DNA from: Mariniphaga sp964398855
Lineage (GTDB): Bacteria; Bacteroidota; Bacteroidia; Bacteroidales; Prolixibacteraceae
NCBI GenBank assembly: GCA_964398855.1
Contig: CAYNOQ010000001.1
Coordinates: 1-64,000, forward strand
Length of the DNA stretch: 64,000 nucleotides
Direction of reading: 5' to 3'
In this document: one piece after another, positions 1 through 8,165 of the stretch
Layout of the letters: the number at the start of each line of letters is the position of its first letter
How positions within the stretch are numbered: the first letter of the stretch is position 1
Program-made: the position numbers and the translations under genes
Notes under the pieces: generated by a model
Seen by the model: only the letters and a program-made list of their open reading frames with translations
Database searches by the model: none
What the model was told of the DNA's origin: nothing

Positions 1-34
1 AAGAAACTATTCAGAAAAAATTTCCTGAAAAATA

Positions 35-66
35 TTTGCTCAATGAACAATTGTTCACTAACTTTG
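35..66 (+). promoter_or_regulatory. Bacteroidetes-type promoter of the ORP-like operon
   Basis: TTTG at 35-38 and TAACTTTG at 59-66, 20 bp apart, match the phylum's -33/-7 consensus (TTTG, TAnnTTTG). The start codon of the first gene lies 22 bp further on. Assignment is by pattern only; no start site has been mapped. Confidence 0.65.
44..57. promoter_or_regulatory. Perfect palindrome (candidate operator) inside the promoter
   Basis: TGAACAATTGTTCA is a perfect 14-bp palindrome lying between the -33 and -7 elements, where a bound repressor would block polymerase. The first gene downstream is itself a predicted DNA-binding protein, so autoregulation is a simple hypothesis. TCAATGAAC, which overlaps its left half, recurs upstream of yidD near 54635. 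Confidence 0.5.
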
Positions 67-88
67 TGGTGAACTAAAAGAAAGCTGC

Positions 89-661
89 ATGAGCAGACGC
101 ATTCGCAGAATACGGAAAGTGCTTAATCCACCAACAGTTAAGGGGTTTAAGCCGTTTGACAAAAATGAGAAAGTTTCTTTCCCCAATTCGGTCGTTTTGT
201 TATACGATGAGTACGAAGCCATACGCCTTTGCGATTATGATTTGCATACTCACTTTCAGGCTTCGGTGATTATGGGCATTTCGCGTCCGACTTTCACCCG
301 GATTTTCGGTTCGGCGCGCCAGAAAATCGCCAAAGCGATTATCGAAGGGTTGCCCCTGACCATTGAAGGCGGAAAAGTCTATTTCGACAGCGACTGGTAC
401 CGCTGCAATCAATGCGGCTGCGATTTCAGCAATCCGGAAATGATTTTGGGGATAACCGACTGTCCGCTCTGTGGCAGCAAGGAAATTTATCGGCATGAAG
501 CAGAAGATAAAGTGATTCAAATTTCACCCAACAACTGTTTTTGCCCAAAATGCGAAACAGAACAGCCTCATCAAAGGGGAGTTCCCTGCAACAGGCAGGT
601 TTGTCCGGAGTGTGGAAATAAAATGACCGGAAAAAGGAAAAGATATTCAGTCAAATATTAA
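89..661 (+). CDS. DUF134/UPF0251 DNA-binding protein with zinc ribbons
   Basis: A 190-residue predicted transcription regulator of the DUF134 (UPF0251) family. Residues 1-90 carry the family helix-turn-helix region, including the EYEAIRLCDY segment and a recognition-helix-like stretch ISRPTFTRIFGSARQKIAKA. The C-terminal half has two CxxC-based zinc-ribbon-like modules: C106/C109 with C125/C128, and C152/C155 with C172/C175. The tail makes it longer than the basic DUF134 domain. It is first in an operon of metal-cofactor and ferredoxin-ATPase genes and sits behind a promoter with an internal palindrome, so it probably regulates that operon. Ligand unknown; the cysteines could bind zinc or another metal. 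Confidence 0.8.
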   Translation: MSRRIRRIRKVLNPPTVKGFKPFDKNEKVSFPNSVVLLYDEYEAIRLCDYDLHTHFQASVIMGISRPTFTRIFGSARQKIAKAIIEGLPLTIEGGKVYFDSDWYRCNQCGCDFSNPEMILGITDCPLCGSKEIYRHEAEDKVIQISPNNCFCPKCETEQPHQRGVPCNRQVCPECGNKMTGKRKRYSVKY

Positions 662-671
662 AAAGGATAAA

Positions 672-986
672 ATGAGAGTTGCCATCACTTCAACAGGAAA
701 TAATTTACAATCACTGATTGACCCGAGATTCGGGCGGTGTGCCTGTTTTGTAATTTATGACACAGACACCGGATCCACGGAGTTTATTCCAAATCCGAAT
801 GTTGATGCTATCGACGGCGCCGGACCTGCGTCCGTGCAATTGGTTGCTTCACGTGATGTGTCAAAAGTTGTGTCGGGCGAGTTTGGCATAAAAATCAAAT
901 CCCTGTTCGATAGCCTGAAAATACAGATGATTCTGATAAAGGAGAAAAAAACCATTGAAGAGATAATAGAGTTGTTTAATCATTAG
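672..986 (+). CDS. NifX/NifB-type dinitrogenase cofactor-biosynthesis family protein
   Basis: A 104-residue small domain of the dinitrogenase iron-molybdenum cofactor biosynthesis family (RNase H-like fold). The signature IDPRFGRCACFVIYD is at residues 16-30, with the usual C-terminal helix pair after it. Free-standing members bind metal clusters; the ORP protein of Desulfovibrio carries a Mo/Cu cluster. It starts 11 bp after the DUF134 gene behind an AAAAGGAT ribosome-binding site. No nif structural genes occur in the window, so a nitrogen-fixation role is not supported. A metal-cluster carrier working with the two ATPases downstream is the better inference. Confidence 0.8.
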   Translation: MRVAITSTGNNLQSLIDPRFGRCACFVIYDTDTGSTEFIPNPNVDAIDGAGPASVQLVASRDVSKVVSGEFGIKIKSLFDSLKIQMILIKEKKTIEEIIELFNH

Positions 987-1000
987 AAAAGGAGGTTAAA

Positions 1001-1186
1001 ATGCCAGATTTAGATGGAACCGGACCAATGGGCAATGGACCCATGACCGGTAGAAGAATGGGAAAATGTTTTCAAAACGAACCCGGAAGGGCTGATTTCT
1101 TCGGTAGGGGATTTCGCAGAAAAGGAAGATGCGCCGGAGGTTGGAGAAATCCGGGTGTTCAACAGCGTTTTCGCAGAGGTCAATAA
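1001..1186 (+). CDS. DUF5320-like small Gly/Met/Arg-rich protein
   Basis: A 61-residue protein beginning MPDLDGTGPMGNGPMTGRRMG, the hallmark N-terminus of DUF5320 proteins found beside NifX-type and MinD-type genes in anaerobes. The rest is basic and glycine-rich with two cysteines and no obvious fold. A strong AAAGGAGG ribosome-binding site precedes the start, unusual for this phylum. Function unknown; position suggests it belongs to the ORP-like assembly. Confidence 0.75.
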   Translation: MPDLDGTGPMGNGPMTGRRMGKCFQNEPGRADFFGRGFRRKGRCAGGWRNPGVQQRFRRGQ

Positions 1187-1273
1187 TTTCTGAAATCGTT
1201 TCACGGATAAAACCGTGAAGCGGTTTTGAAAAAATAGTTTATCAAATTTTAAAAAACCAAATTTCAAACACAG

Positions 1274-1642
1274 ATGGGAAAAATTTTTGCAATTCCATTG
1301 GAGAATGGAGTATTGTGCGGGCATTTCGGGCATTGCCAGGCATTTGCCATTGTTGAAGTGAACAACAATGAAATTTCCAATATTACTGAAGTCGTTCCAC
1401 CCCGGCATGTTCCGGGGCTGTATCCGCGGTGGATTGCTCAGTTTGGAGTAACTGACGTGATTGCCGGGGGAATGGGAGAAAAAGCAATTAATCTTTTTAA
1501 TGAGCAGCAAATCAACGCATTTGTGGGTGCACCCATTGCTACTGCCCGTCGGCTTGTGGAAGATTTCCTGAGCAACAAATTGAAACTCAGTGCAAATTAC
1601 TGCAATCACAAAGGAGACAACCATGAAAATTGCAGTGGGTAG
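1274..1642 (+). CDS. Second NifX-type metal-cofactor family protein
   Basis: A 122-residue member of the dinitrogenase iron-molybdenum cofactor family, divergent from the 672-986 copy. The CGHFGHCQAFAIVEV segment at residues 15-29 corresponds to the family GRFGR...F motif but adds Cys and His. The C-terminus is a short Cys/His-rich tail (CNHKGDNHENC) that could bind metal. An 87-bp spacer separates it from the DUF5320 gene, and its end overlaps the next gene by 20 bp, suggesting translational coupling. Role inferred: metal-cluster binding partner of the following ATPase. Confidence 0.78.
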   Translation: MGKIFAIPLENGVLCGHFGHCQAFAIVEVNNNEISNITEVVPPRHVPGLYPRWIAQFGVTDVIAGGMGEKAINLFNEQQINAFVGAPIATARRLVEDFLSNKLKLSANYCNHKGDNHENCSG

Positions 1643-2495
1643 CGGCAAGGGAGGAACCGGAAAAACGTTGTTATCAACCAATCTTTTTTATGCTTTAAGC
1701 GATAAAAATCAGACTTTGTGCCTGCTCGACTGCGATGCGGAGGAGCCCAATGATCTGATATTTTTCGATGCACGGCTGACCGGAGATTTTGATGTAACTC
1801 AAAAGGTTCCGGTTATTGATACAGACCAATGCACCTATTGCGGAAGATGTTATGAATGGTGTGCATACCATGCCATTTTTTTTGTTCAGAAAACAAAACA
1901 AATTCAGGTTATTGAGGATTTGTGCCATGGATGTGGCGCATGTCTTGCAGCCTGCGATGAGGATGCAATCACCGAAAAAGATGTTGTTTTGGGAAAGGTA
2001 GGCAGATATAAAGTATCGGAAAGCAGCGACATTATTGAAACGAGAGTAAAAGTGGGAGTATATTCTCCGGTGAATGTGATCAAAGCGGGAATTAAATCTG
2101 CAAAAGATTATGACATTGTTATTATGGATGCGCCACCGGGAACTTCCTGCCCTTTCATTCATACGGTTTATTCAGCCGATTTTGTAATTCTCATCACAGA
2201 ACCAACGCCTTTTGGGCTGAGCGATTTGAAACAATCGGTAGAAACGCTGAACGGCATGAATAAAAAGTATGGCGTAGTCATCAATAAGGCGGGCTTGGGA
2301 AATGACGATGTCTATGAATATCTGAAAGAAAACCGGATTCCGCTTCTTTTAGAAATTCCTTATGAAAAAGAGATTGCCATCATCTATTCCAATGGGGGAT
2401 TGCCGGCTCGGCAACGCCCGGAATTTAAAGTTGAACTTGAAAAAATGTTTGCTCAAATTGTTGATAATTATGGAGATAGTAATAATCAGCGGTAA
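1623..2495 (+). CDS. MinD/ParA-like P-loop ATPase with inserted ferredoxin domain (first copy)
   Basis: A 290-residue MinD superfamily ATPase. The deviant Walker A motif GKGGTGKT is at residues 8-15. A bacterial ferredoxin insertion follows, with C70/C73/C76/C80 and C101/C104/C107/C111, enough for two [4Fe-4S] clusters. A DAPPGTSCP switch motif lies near residue 166. The start at 1623 follows AAAGGAGA; an upstream in-frame ATG at 1590 would add 11 residues before the conserved strand and is less likely. Ferredoxin-inserted MinD pairs are known from the Desulfovibrio ORP operons. Inferred role: ATP- or redox-dependent assembly with the NifX-type proteins. Confidence 0.88.
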   Translation: MKIAVGSGKGGTGKTLLSTNLFYALSDKNQTLCLLDCDAEEPNDLIFFDARLTGDFDVTQKVPVIDTDQCTYCGRCYEWCAYHAIFFVQKTKQIQVIEDLCHGCGACLAACDEDAITEKDVVLGKVGRYKVSESSDIIETRVKVGVYSPVNVIKAGIKSAKDYDIVIMDAPPGTSCPFIHTVYSADFVILITEPTPFGLSDLKQSVETLNGMNKKYGVVINKAGLGNDDVYEYLKENRIPLLLEIPYEKEIAIIYSNGGLPARQRPEFKVELEKMFAQIVDNYGDSNNQR

Positions 2496-3336
2496 AGGTG
2501 GAACCGGTAAAAGCTCGGTGAGTGCGGCATTTGCCACTTTGAGCAAAAAAGTTGTTCTGGCAGATTGTGATGTGGATGCTGCCAATCTTCACATACTTTT
2601 TGAGCCGGAACATGAAGAGGAGGAAATATATATTTCCGGTGAATTGGCTGTAATTGATTATGATAAATGCACAAACTGCGGATTGTGTATCTCCTTTTGC
2701 CGGTTTGATGCGCTTGATTTTAATGATGAAAACCGGGTGGAAGTGAATGAAATATATTGCGATGGCTGCCGGCTCTGCTCCCGGATTTGCCCGGAAGAAG
2801 CCATTGAAATGATAAAAAACGATAAAAGCCGCATGTATTCAGGAACTTTCAGAAACGGCAAAATGGTTTACGGGAAACTTGCACCGGGTGAGGAGAATTC
2901 CGGGAAATTGGTCAGCATGGTTCGCGGAAAAGCCAAAAAGATTTCACGGGAAAACAATCTGGAAACCGTTATTATTGACGGTCCGCCAGGCATCGGCTGT
3001 GCCGTTATTTCATCATTTACAGGTGCTGATTACGTTGTTGTTGTTGCAGAACCGACGATTTCAGGTTTACGCGATCTGAAAAGAGCGCTTGAAATCACAG
3101 AAAAATTCAGCTTGAAAACCCGGGTAATCATCAATAAAAGTGACCTGAATTTTCAGGTTTCAAAAGAGATTGAAAACTACTGCCACAGCCGGAATATTCC
3201 GGTGATTGCTACGCTCCCATTCCGGGAAGAGGTTGTGGAAGCAATGGTAAACAAAAAAAGTATTGTGGAATTTGCGCCCGGTTCACCGGTTGCAAAACAG
3301 CTGAAAGATGCATTCTTTGAATACTTTTCTTTTTGA
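2470..3336 (+). CDS. MinD/ParA-like P-loop ATPase with inserted ferredoxin domain (second copy)
   Basis: A 288-residue paralogue of the preceding gene. GKGGTGKS is at residues 9-16; ferredoxin cysteines are C67/C70/C73/C77 and C97/C100/C103/C107; the DGPPGIGCAV switch motif lies near residue 170. The start at 2470 puts the P-loop strand at the N-terminus and overlaps the previous gene by 26 bp. A longer frame opening at 2362 is just the previous gene read out of frame. The two copies probably act as a heterodimer, as suggested for similar pairs in anaerobes. The gene ends 7 bp from the convergent Sel1 gene and I see no terminator between them. Confidence 0.88.
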   Translation: MEIVIISGKGGTGKSSVSAAFATLSKKVVLADCDVDAANLHILFEPEHEEEEIYISGELAVIDYDKCTNCGLCISFCRFDALDFNDENRVEVNEIYCDGCRLCSRICPEEAIEMIKNDKSRMYSGTFRNGKMVYGKLAPGEENSGKLVSMVRGKAKKISRENNLETVIIDGPPGIGCAVISSFTGADYVVVVAEPTISGLRDLKRALEITEKFSLKTRVIINKSDLNFQVSKEIENYCHSRNIPVIATLPFREEVVEAMVNKKSIVEFAPGSPVAKQLKDAFFEYFSF

Positions 3337-3343
3337 ATTGTTT

Positions 3344-6300
3344 CTAAAACCGTTTCAAATCTTCAGCGGCAGTGCTGTGCCCTGCTTCAACTGCTTTTTG
3401 AAACCAACGTTTTGCTTCATTTAAGTCCTTGTTTACTCCGATACCGTTTTCATAGAGTACACCCATGGATCGAATGGCTTCCGGAACACCTTTGTTTGCA
3501 GATTTTTGAAACCACTCTGCTGATTTTGTCAGATTTTGTTCTGTTCCCTTGCCTTCATAATAAAATGTGGCTAATAAAAACATGGCGTTGCCATTACCTT
3601 TTTCGGCAGAAAGCGAAGCATATTTAAAAGCCTCTTCAAGATTACCTTTCTGTATCAGGTTCATTGCTTCCTGAAATTCAAGCTCGGCAGTTAAGCCGGC
3701 AAGACTTTCTTCTGCCGCACTAAGTGGATTTTGGTTTAGTCCTGCCAGTTGTTGTTTTGCTTGTTCATTTCCTTTGTCAGCTGCTTTTTGCAACCATTCT
3801 TTAGCCATTGCCAAATCTGCACTTACATAAACCCCCTCTTTATACATGATGCCCAGCACATACATTGCCTGATGGTTGCCTTTTTCGGCAGATTGTACGT
3901 ATAAATTATAGGCTTCCGCCAAGTTTTGAGTAACACCGGTGCCTGTTCTGTAAAATTCGGCTAAAGTAAATAGGCCGCCACTGTTTTTTTCTTCTGCCGA
4001 TTTCTTAATCCATTTAACAGCCTCTGTCATGTTTTTTTCAGTCCCGGTACCTTCATAGTACATCAATCCCAGCATATTCATTGAAGATGGATTGTCGTGT
4101 TCAGCAGATATTTTGTACCATTTGAAAGCCTGAGTCTGATCCTGTCTGTTCCAATACATTGCAGCCACTTTATACATTGATATCTGATCTCCTTTTTCTG
4201 CTGCCCTTTCTGTCCACATCAGTGCTTTGTTTTGATCTGCACTTGTTCCCAAACCATCGGAATACATGCCAGCCAAAAGTGTCATTGATAAAATATGCCC
4301 TTTTTCACTTGCTTTTGACAGCCAGGAAAAGGCTTCGGTATAATCCTTTTTCCTGTAAAACTCATATCCCGTGTCATATTCCTCCTTTCCATGGTCTATA
4401 CCTCTTCCCGATTGTTGAAATTCTGCAACTTTTTTGGAAGCCAGCTCCACTATCTCCGGTTCTGCTTTTTTATATTTTCTATCGGCATCCGGGTCATTCA
4501 GGTGATCTGTGCCGGCAGCATCCTTAAACAATCGAAAAGCTTTGATGTCGTCCTGTTTTACTCCCTCGCCTTTTTCGTATTTAAGACCGAGGTAATACTT
4601 GGCATTAATTTCTCCCCGGTCGGCTGCATCTTGAAACCACTTACAAGCCTCATCCGTGTTCTTCTCAACACCTCTTCCGGTGTCGTACAGTACTCCTAAA
4701 CGGGTCATGGCAAATTCATTATTCAGCTCGGCAGATTTTATATACCAATTAACAGCTTCTATTTCATTGACAGCAACGCCATTGCCTTCTTCATATCTTT
4801 TGGCAGTTTCAAAAACTGCATTTTTAAAACCTGCCTCGGCAGCTTTTTTATATAACCGAAAAGCTTCATTTTGATTCTGTTCTACTTCAACTCCCCTGGC
4901 ATAAAATCCAGCCATATAATATAGCGCTTCAGGATCACCCTTTGCAGCCTCTGCCGAATAATGTTCAACCATCTCATTTGTCCTTTTAGCACTCGCTCTC
5001 TGTTCCTTCTGTATTTCCTGCTTTAAATTCTCAATAGATGCTTCCAGACCTGTTGCTCCTGCTTTTTTTGCCTTTTCGTACCATTCCAATGCTTTCGAAT
5101 AGTTGTAATAAATTTCATTATTCTGATAAAAATCTCCCAATTCGAGCATTGCATCGACAACTCCCTTATAAGCAGCCGTTTGCCACAAGTTAACTGCGTC
5201 CATATATTTTTCGTTCATGTAAGCCAGCTCAGCTTTACCCATATCTGTTTCTTCATCATACTTCATTAAGCTAAGTGTAAGATTTACTATACTCAGTCCC
5301 ATTTCCGCAAGTTCATATCCTCCGTCAAATGATTTCTGATACCAGTATTTTGCAGCTTTTAAACTTGATTTAACCCCGGGCATACCATCTTTAAATACAT
5401 TACCCAGTAAATACATTGCTTGAGCATCTCCTTTCTCTGCTGCTTTATTCCACCACTTGAGAGCATACTGAATGTCTTCTGCTGCCCCTTTTTTATGATA
5501 AATATTTCCCAAAGCAATCATTGCTTTGGTGTTGCCTTTGTTTGAGGATTGTTCATAAAGTTCCTGAGCCTTATTGATATCTTGCGGGTAATACAATATG
5601 CTGCCTCTTTGGTACAACTGTCCGAGACCATAGCTCCCCTCTGCATCTCCCAACATTGCTGACTTTTCATACCAGTTGAAGGCAATGAGAGGGTTTTCTT
5701 TCACTCCTAACCCGCTTTGGTACATTTTTCCCAGAAAAGCCATTGCTGATGCATTTTCTTTTTCAGCTGCTGCTTGAAACCATTTCAGTGCCTCCTCATA
5801 ATTTTGGGCTTCATAAGCCTCTAAAGCCTTTGTATATTCAGATAGTGTTCTTTCCACAGTTTCCGATAAACGAATTTCTTCATCTATCTCATCTATTATT
5901 TCTAAAATTGATTTGGAAGGGTTGTCGCCCAGCATCGTTTGCGCCCATTTTCTCGCTTCGTATAAATCTTTTTCAACCCTGGATCCTTTTCTGTACATAT
6001 TGGTAAGCACCAGTGCGGGTTCGATATCCTGTCCGCCGGTTGCTTTTTTAAGCCATTCGAGTCCTTCGTCAAAATTCCCTTCAAAAGCCTTGTTATCTGA
6101 TATATACATTTTGGCCAAACTTTTCATCGATCCTTTATCTCCGTTTTCTGCGGCTTTTTTATACCACATGGCAACTTTTTTTTCTAACTCAGTTATTGCT
6201 TTTTCATCTGTCTCTCTGCGAACTTGTTGCTCATATTGTCGTGCCATCCAGGTCATTGCAGTTATATAGCCATATTCGGATGCCTTGGTAACCCACCTGA

Positions 6301-6916
6301 TGGCTTCGTCAATATCTGAATAGGGACCAGAGAAAGCTGAATAAATGTACCCCAAATTCATCATCGCTAAATAATGATCCTGCTCTGCTGCAAGTTTAAG
6401 CCATTTTATTGCTTCTTCAGTCTCTTTGGCTTCCCGAGCTCTCATGCCCTTTTTATACTCACTGCGTCCCCTGCCGGTGATATTTCCGTTTTTATCTAAT
6501 CCCCATTCCTGCAGTTTGAAAATGGCATTGCCATGTCCCTGTTCGCGGGATAGTTTGTATAGCCTAAGCGCTTCGTCATCATCTTCCGGAACTTCAATAC
6601 CGTTTTCATACATGTCTGCTACATTGTAGGTTGCCCATCCATCACCCGAGTCCGATGCCTTTTTATACCATTTCATCGCTTCTCCGAGGTCTTGAGGCAC
6701 ATTCCATCCTTCTTTGAAAATATCGCCTATTGATCTCAAAGCATCGGGATTCCCTTTCTCGGCAGCTTTTTGGTACATTTCAATCGCTTTGGGCAGCTCC
6801 TTATTTTTCAAATATTCGGAAGCAGCATCCATTTCGTTTTGTCCCGGATTCTGGGCATGCAATGCGAATATTGTAAACAGCAATAAAAAAGAGGTGAGAA
6901 TGGTTGTTTTATTCAT
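3344..6916 (-). CDS. Giant secreted Sel1-like repeat protein
   Basis: A 1190-residue protein with an N-terminal signal peptide (hydrophobic residues 5-19, cleavage probably after HAQ). The rest is almost wholly Sel1-like/TPR-like helical repeats of about 36 residues (A..G...AM..LG..Y..G.GV..D...A..W..KAA), at least about two dozen copies. Repeats near the middle and around residues 850-880 are interrupted by more degenerate helices. Such solenoids scaffold protein-protein interactions. It has no catalytic domain and no type IX C-terminal sorting domain that I recognise, so it is probably periplasmic. It is monocistronic and convergent to the ORP-like operon. Its length is unusual for a Sel1 protein. 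Confidence 0.85.
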   Translation of the reverse strand: MNKTTILTSFLLLFTIFALHAQNPGQNEMDAASEYLKNKELPKAIEMYQKAAEKGNPDALRSIGDIFKEGWNVPQDLGEAMKWYKKASDSGDGWATYNVADMYENGIEVPEDDDEALRLYKLSREQGHGNAIFKLQEWGLDKNGNITGRGRSEYKKGMRAREAKETEEAIKWLKLAAEQDHYLAMMNLGYIYSAFSGPYSDIDEAIRWVTKASEYGYITAMTWMARQYEQQVRRETDEKAITELEKKVAMWYKKAAENGDKGSMKSLAKMYISDNKAFEGNFDEGLEWLKKATGGQDIEPALVLTNMYRKGSRVEKDLYEARKWAQTMLGDNPSKSILEIIDEIDEEIRLSETVERTLSEYTKALEAYEAQNYEEALKWFQAAAEKENASAMAFLGKMYQSGLGVKENPLIAFNWYEKSAMLGDAEGSYGLGQLYQRGSILYYPQDINKAQELYEQSSNKGNTKAMIALGNIYHKKGAAEDIQYALKWWNKAAEKGDAQAMYLLGNVFKDGMPGVKSSLKAAKYWYQKSFDGGYELAEMGLSIVNLTLSLMKYDEETDMGKAELAYMNEKYMDAVNLWQTAAYKGVVDAMLELGDFYQNNEIYYNYSKALEWYEKAKKAGATGLEASIENLKQEIQKEQRASAKRTNEMVEHYSAEAAKGDPEALYYMAGFYARGVEVEQNQNEAFRLYKKAAEAGFKNAVFETAKRYEEGNGVAVNEIEAVNWYIKSAELNNEFAMTRLGVLYDTGRGVEKNTDEACKWFQDAADRGEINAKYYLGLKYEKGEGVKQDDIKAFRLFKDAAGTDHLNDPDADRKYKKAEPEIVELASKKVAEFQQSGRGIDHGKEEYDTGYEFYRKKDYTEAFSWLSKASEKGHILSMTLLAGMYSDGLGTSADQNKALMWTERAAEKGDQISMYKVAAMYWNRQDQTQAFKWYKISAEHDNPSSMNMLGLMYYEGTGTEKNMTEAVKWIKKSAEEKNSGGLFTLAEFYRTGTGVTQNLAEAYNLYVQSAEKGNHQAMYVLGIMYKEGVYVSADLAMAKEWLQKAADKGNEQAKQQLAGLNQNPLSAAEESLAGLTAELEFQEAMNLIQKGNLEEAFKYASLSAEKGNGNAMFLLATFYYEGKGTEQNLTKSAEWFQKSANKGVPEAIRSMGVLYENGIGVNKDLNEAKRWFQKAVEAGHSTAAEDLKRF

Positions 6917-7292
6917 GATTTTATTTTTCTGAAAATTAAATTCTTTTACTAAACATGAATCAGATGATTATCAACGGAATACACATCTATACAGCATGAA
7001 ACGATAAAGTGTTATCACCGGAGTGAAGCATAGTACACGCTATCATACCCAGGCAACGTTTGAGCTTGTTTTTGACTTTTGCAAAGATGTATTCGTGTCT
7101 AATCATTATCTTTCTTGCTTAAAATTTGGGCAAAAACTAACTGTTGCCCAACAATGATTTAACTTCTTTAAACAAGAACCCGGCGCTTATGTTTCGATTT
7201 ACTTTTTCATTGGGGGATAAGCCGGTAGAAGTGAATTTTTATTGCATTGTAAAATCTTTGCACTCAGGCAAATAACAGAAATAACTTGTATT
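6917..7292. other. Non-coding stretch upstream of the Sel1 gene
   Basis: 376 bp without a supportable gene. A TTGGGCAA / TTGCCCAA inverted repeat (7126-7133 and 7144-7151) could form a weak hairpin. I found no exact TAnnTTTG promoter for the Sel1 gene here. Confidence 0.5.
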
Positions 7293-7550
7293 TTATGTCA
7301 GAAATTGAAGAAAATTTTCTTTGGAAATAACTGAAAAACAGGCTTCCGGATACGCTTTTCTCCAGGCAACAGGCGACTTGTTTTTTCTGGATGAGAACTT
7401 AAATTCATAAGCATATAGTTTTCCCTCCCGCTCCTCAATAAGATCAATTTCCTGCTGGTCGTATGTCCGCCAGAAGTAATCGTTTGAATGAATTCTTTTG
7501 CATTCTTTGGTTTTTAACCGTTCCATAAAAAGAAAGTCTTCCCAGAACAT
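7293..7550 (-). pseudogene. C-terminal remnant of a DUF4143-type AAA ATPase
   Basis: Only 85 residues remain of a family normally near 380-400 residues. The fragment holds the characteristic YFWRTYDQQEIDLIEE segment with the downstream AYEFKFS strand, the C-terminal DUF4143 domain (PD-(D/E)XK-like core). The N-terminal Walker A/B ATPase module is absent on both sides. The open frame continues upstream only into AT-rich sequence and the composite palindrome at 7595-7652. Best read as the leftover of a deleted mobile or accessory ATPase gene; unlikely to be functional alone. Confidence 0.65.
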
Positions 7551-7594
7551 TGCTTTTATATTACAGAAAAATACAATTATAGTATAGAAACGTT

Positions 7595-7652
7595 AATTTG
7601 GCAAGTCAACTTGCCAGATTTAGCTAAATTCAGCAAGTTCACTTGCCGAATT
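7595..7652. repeat. 58-bp composite near-palindrome
   Basis: The stretch is a near-perfect palindrome centred at 7623/7624 (24 of 29 position pairs match). It contains three smaller palindromes: GGCAAGTCAACTTGCC (7600-7615), the perfect ATTTAGCTAAAT (7618-7629) and GCAAGTTCACTTGC (7633-7646). No T-tract follows on either strand, so it is not a standard terminator. It could be a multi-site operator, a recombination site or a replicating hairpin element. It lies just upstream of the DUF4143 remnant. Confidence 0.7.
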
Positions 7653-7781
7653 TTCAAATTTGCATTTAATAATGCTCTTATCAAAAACCGGAGATTGAAA
7701 TTTTAACATCCTGATTTTTGCCTGTGAACCAAACAATTTTTAATTTGGCAGCCTGATAAAAATGATTGAGGAAATCAGAAT

Positions 7782-8165
7782 ATGAGATTTAGTGTTAAAA
7801 CAATAGGATTTGTCATTGCTGCGCTGTTTTTCTCGTGTAGCAAACCACCGGTTGAAAAACCGGAAAAGCTGATTCATGCTGACAAAATGATAGATATGCT
7901 GGTGGATGTTCATCTTGCCGAATCCGCATTCAATACCCGCAGATCGCGGGATTCGTTAGTGATGAAAAGCAGCTCCGTTGATTTCTATTATTCAGTTCTT
8001 GAAAAATACCATGTTGCGGATTCAGTTTTTGAAAAATCCCTTGTTTTTTATGCCAGCCAGCCCCGAAAATTTGAAAAAATGTACCGGAAAGTGATGAATA
8101 AACTGAACGAAATGGAGCACGAATATTCCGGCAGAAAAGCAGAAGTGAAAAAGTTGGAATTTTAG
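7782..8165 (+). CDS. DUF4296 lipoprotein
   Basis: A 127-residue protein with a lipoprotein signal (hydrophobic residues 7-18, lipobox-like FFSC with Cys19). The body matches the DUF4296 pattern common in Bacteroidetes: a helical domain with MVDVHLAESAF around residues 38-50, the YYSVLEKYHV segment, and a charged C-terminal helix. Probably anchored in the periplasm or outer membrane. Function unknown. It stands alone, with a weak GAGGAAA ribosome-binding site 12 bp before the start. Confidence 0.75.
   Translation: MRFSVKTIGFVIAALFFSCSKPPVEKPEKLIHADKMIDMLVDVHLAESAFNTRRSRDSLVMKSSSVDFYYSVLEKYHVADSVFEKSLVFYASQPRKFEKMYRKVMNKLNEMEHEYSGRKAEVKKLEF

Noticed and set aside
3412..6629. Several open frames antisense to the Sel1 gene
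   Set aside because: They are composition shadows of a repetitive coding sequence, with no family resemblance, start signals or promoters.
7126..7151. TTGGGCAA/TTGCCCAA hairpin as a terminator
   Set aside because: The loop is 10 nt and no T-run follows; no gene ends nearby.
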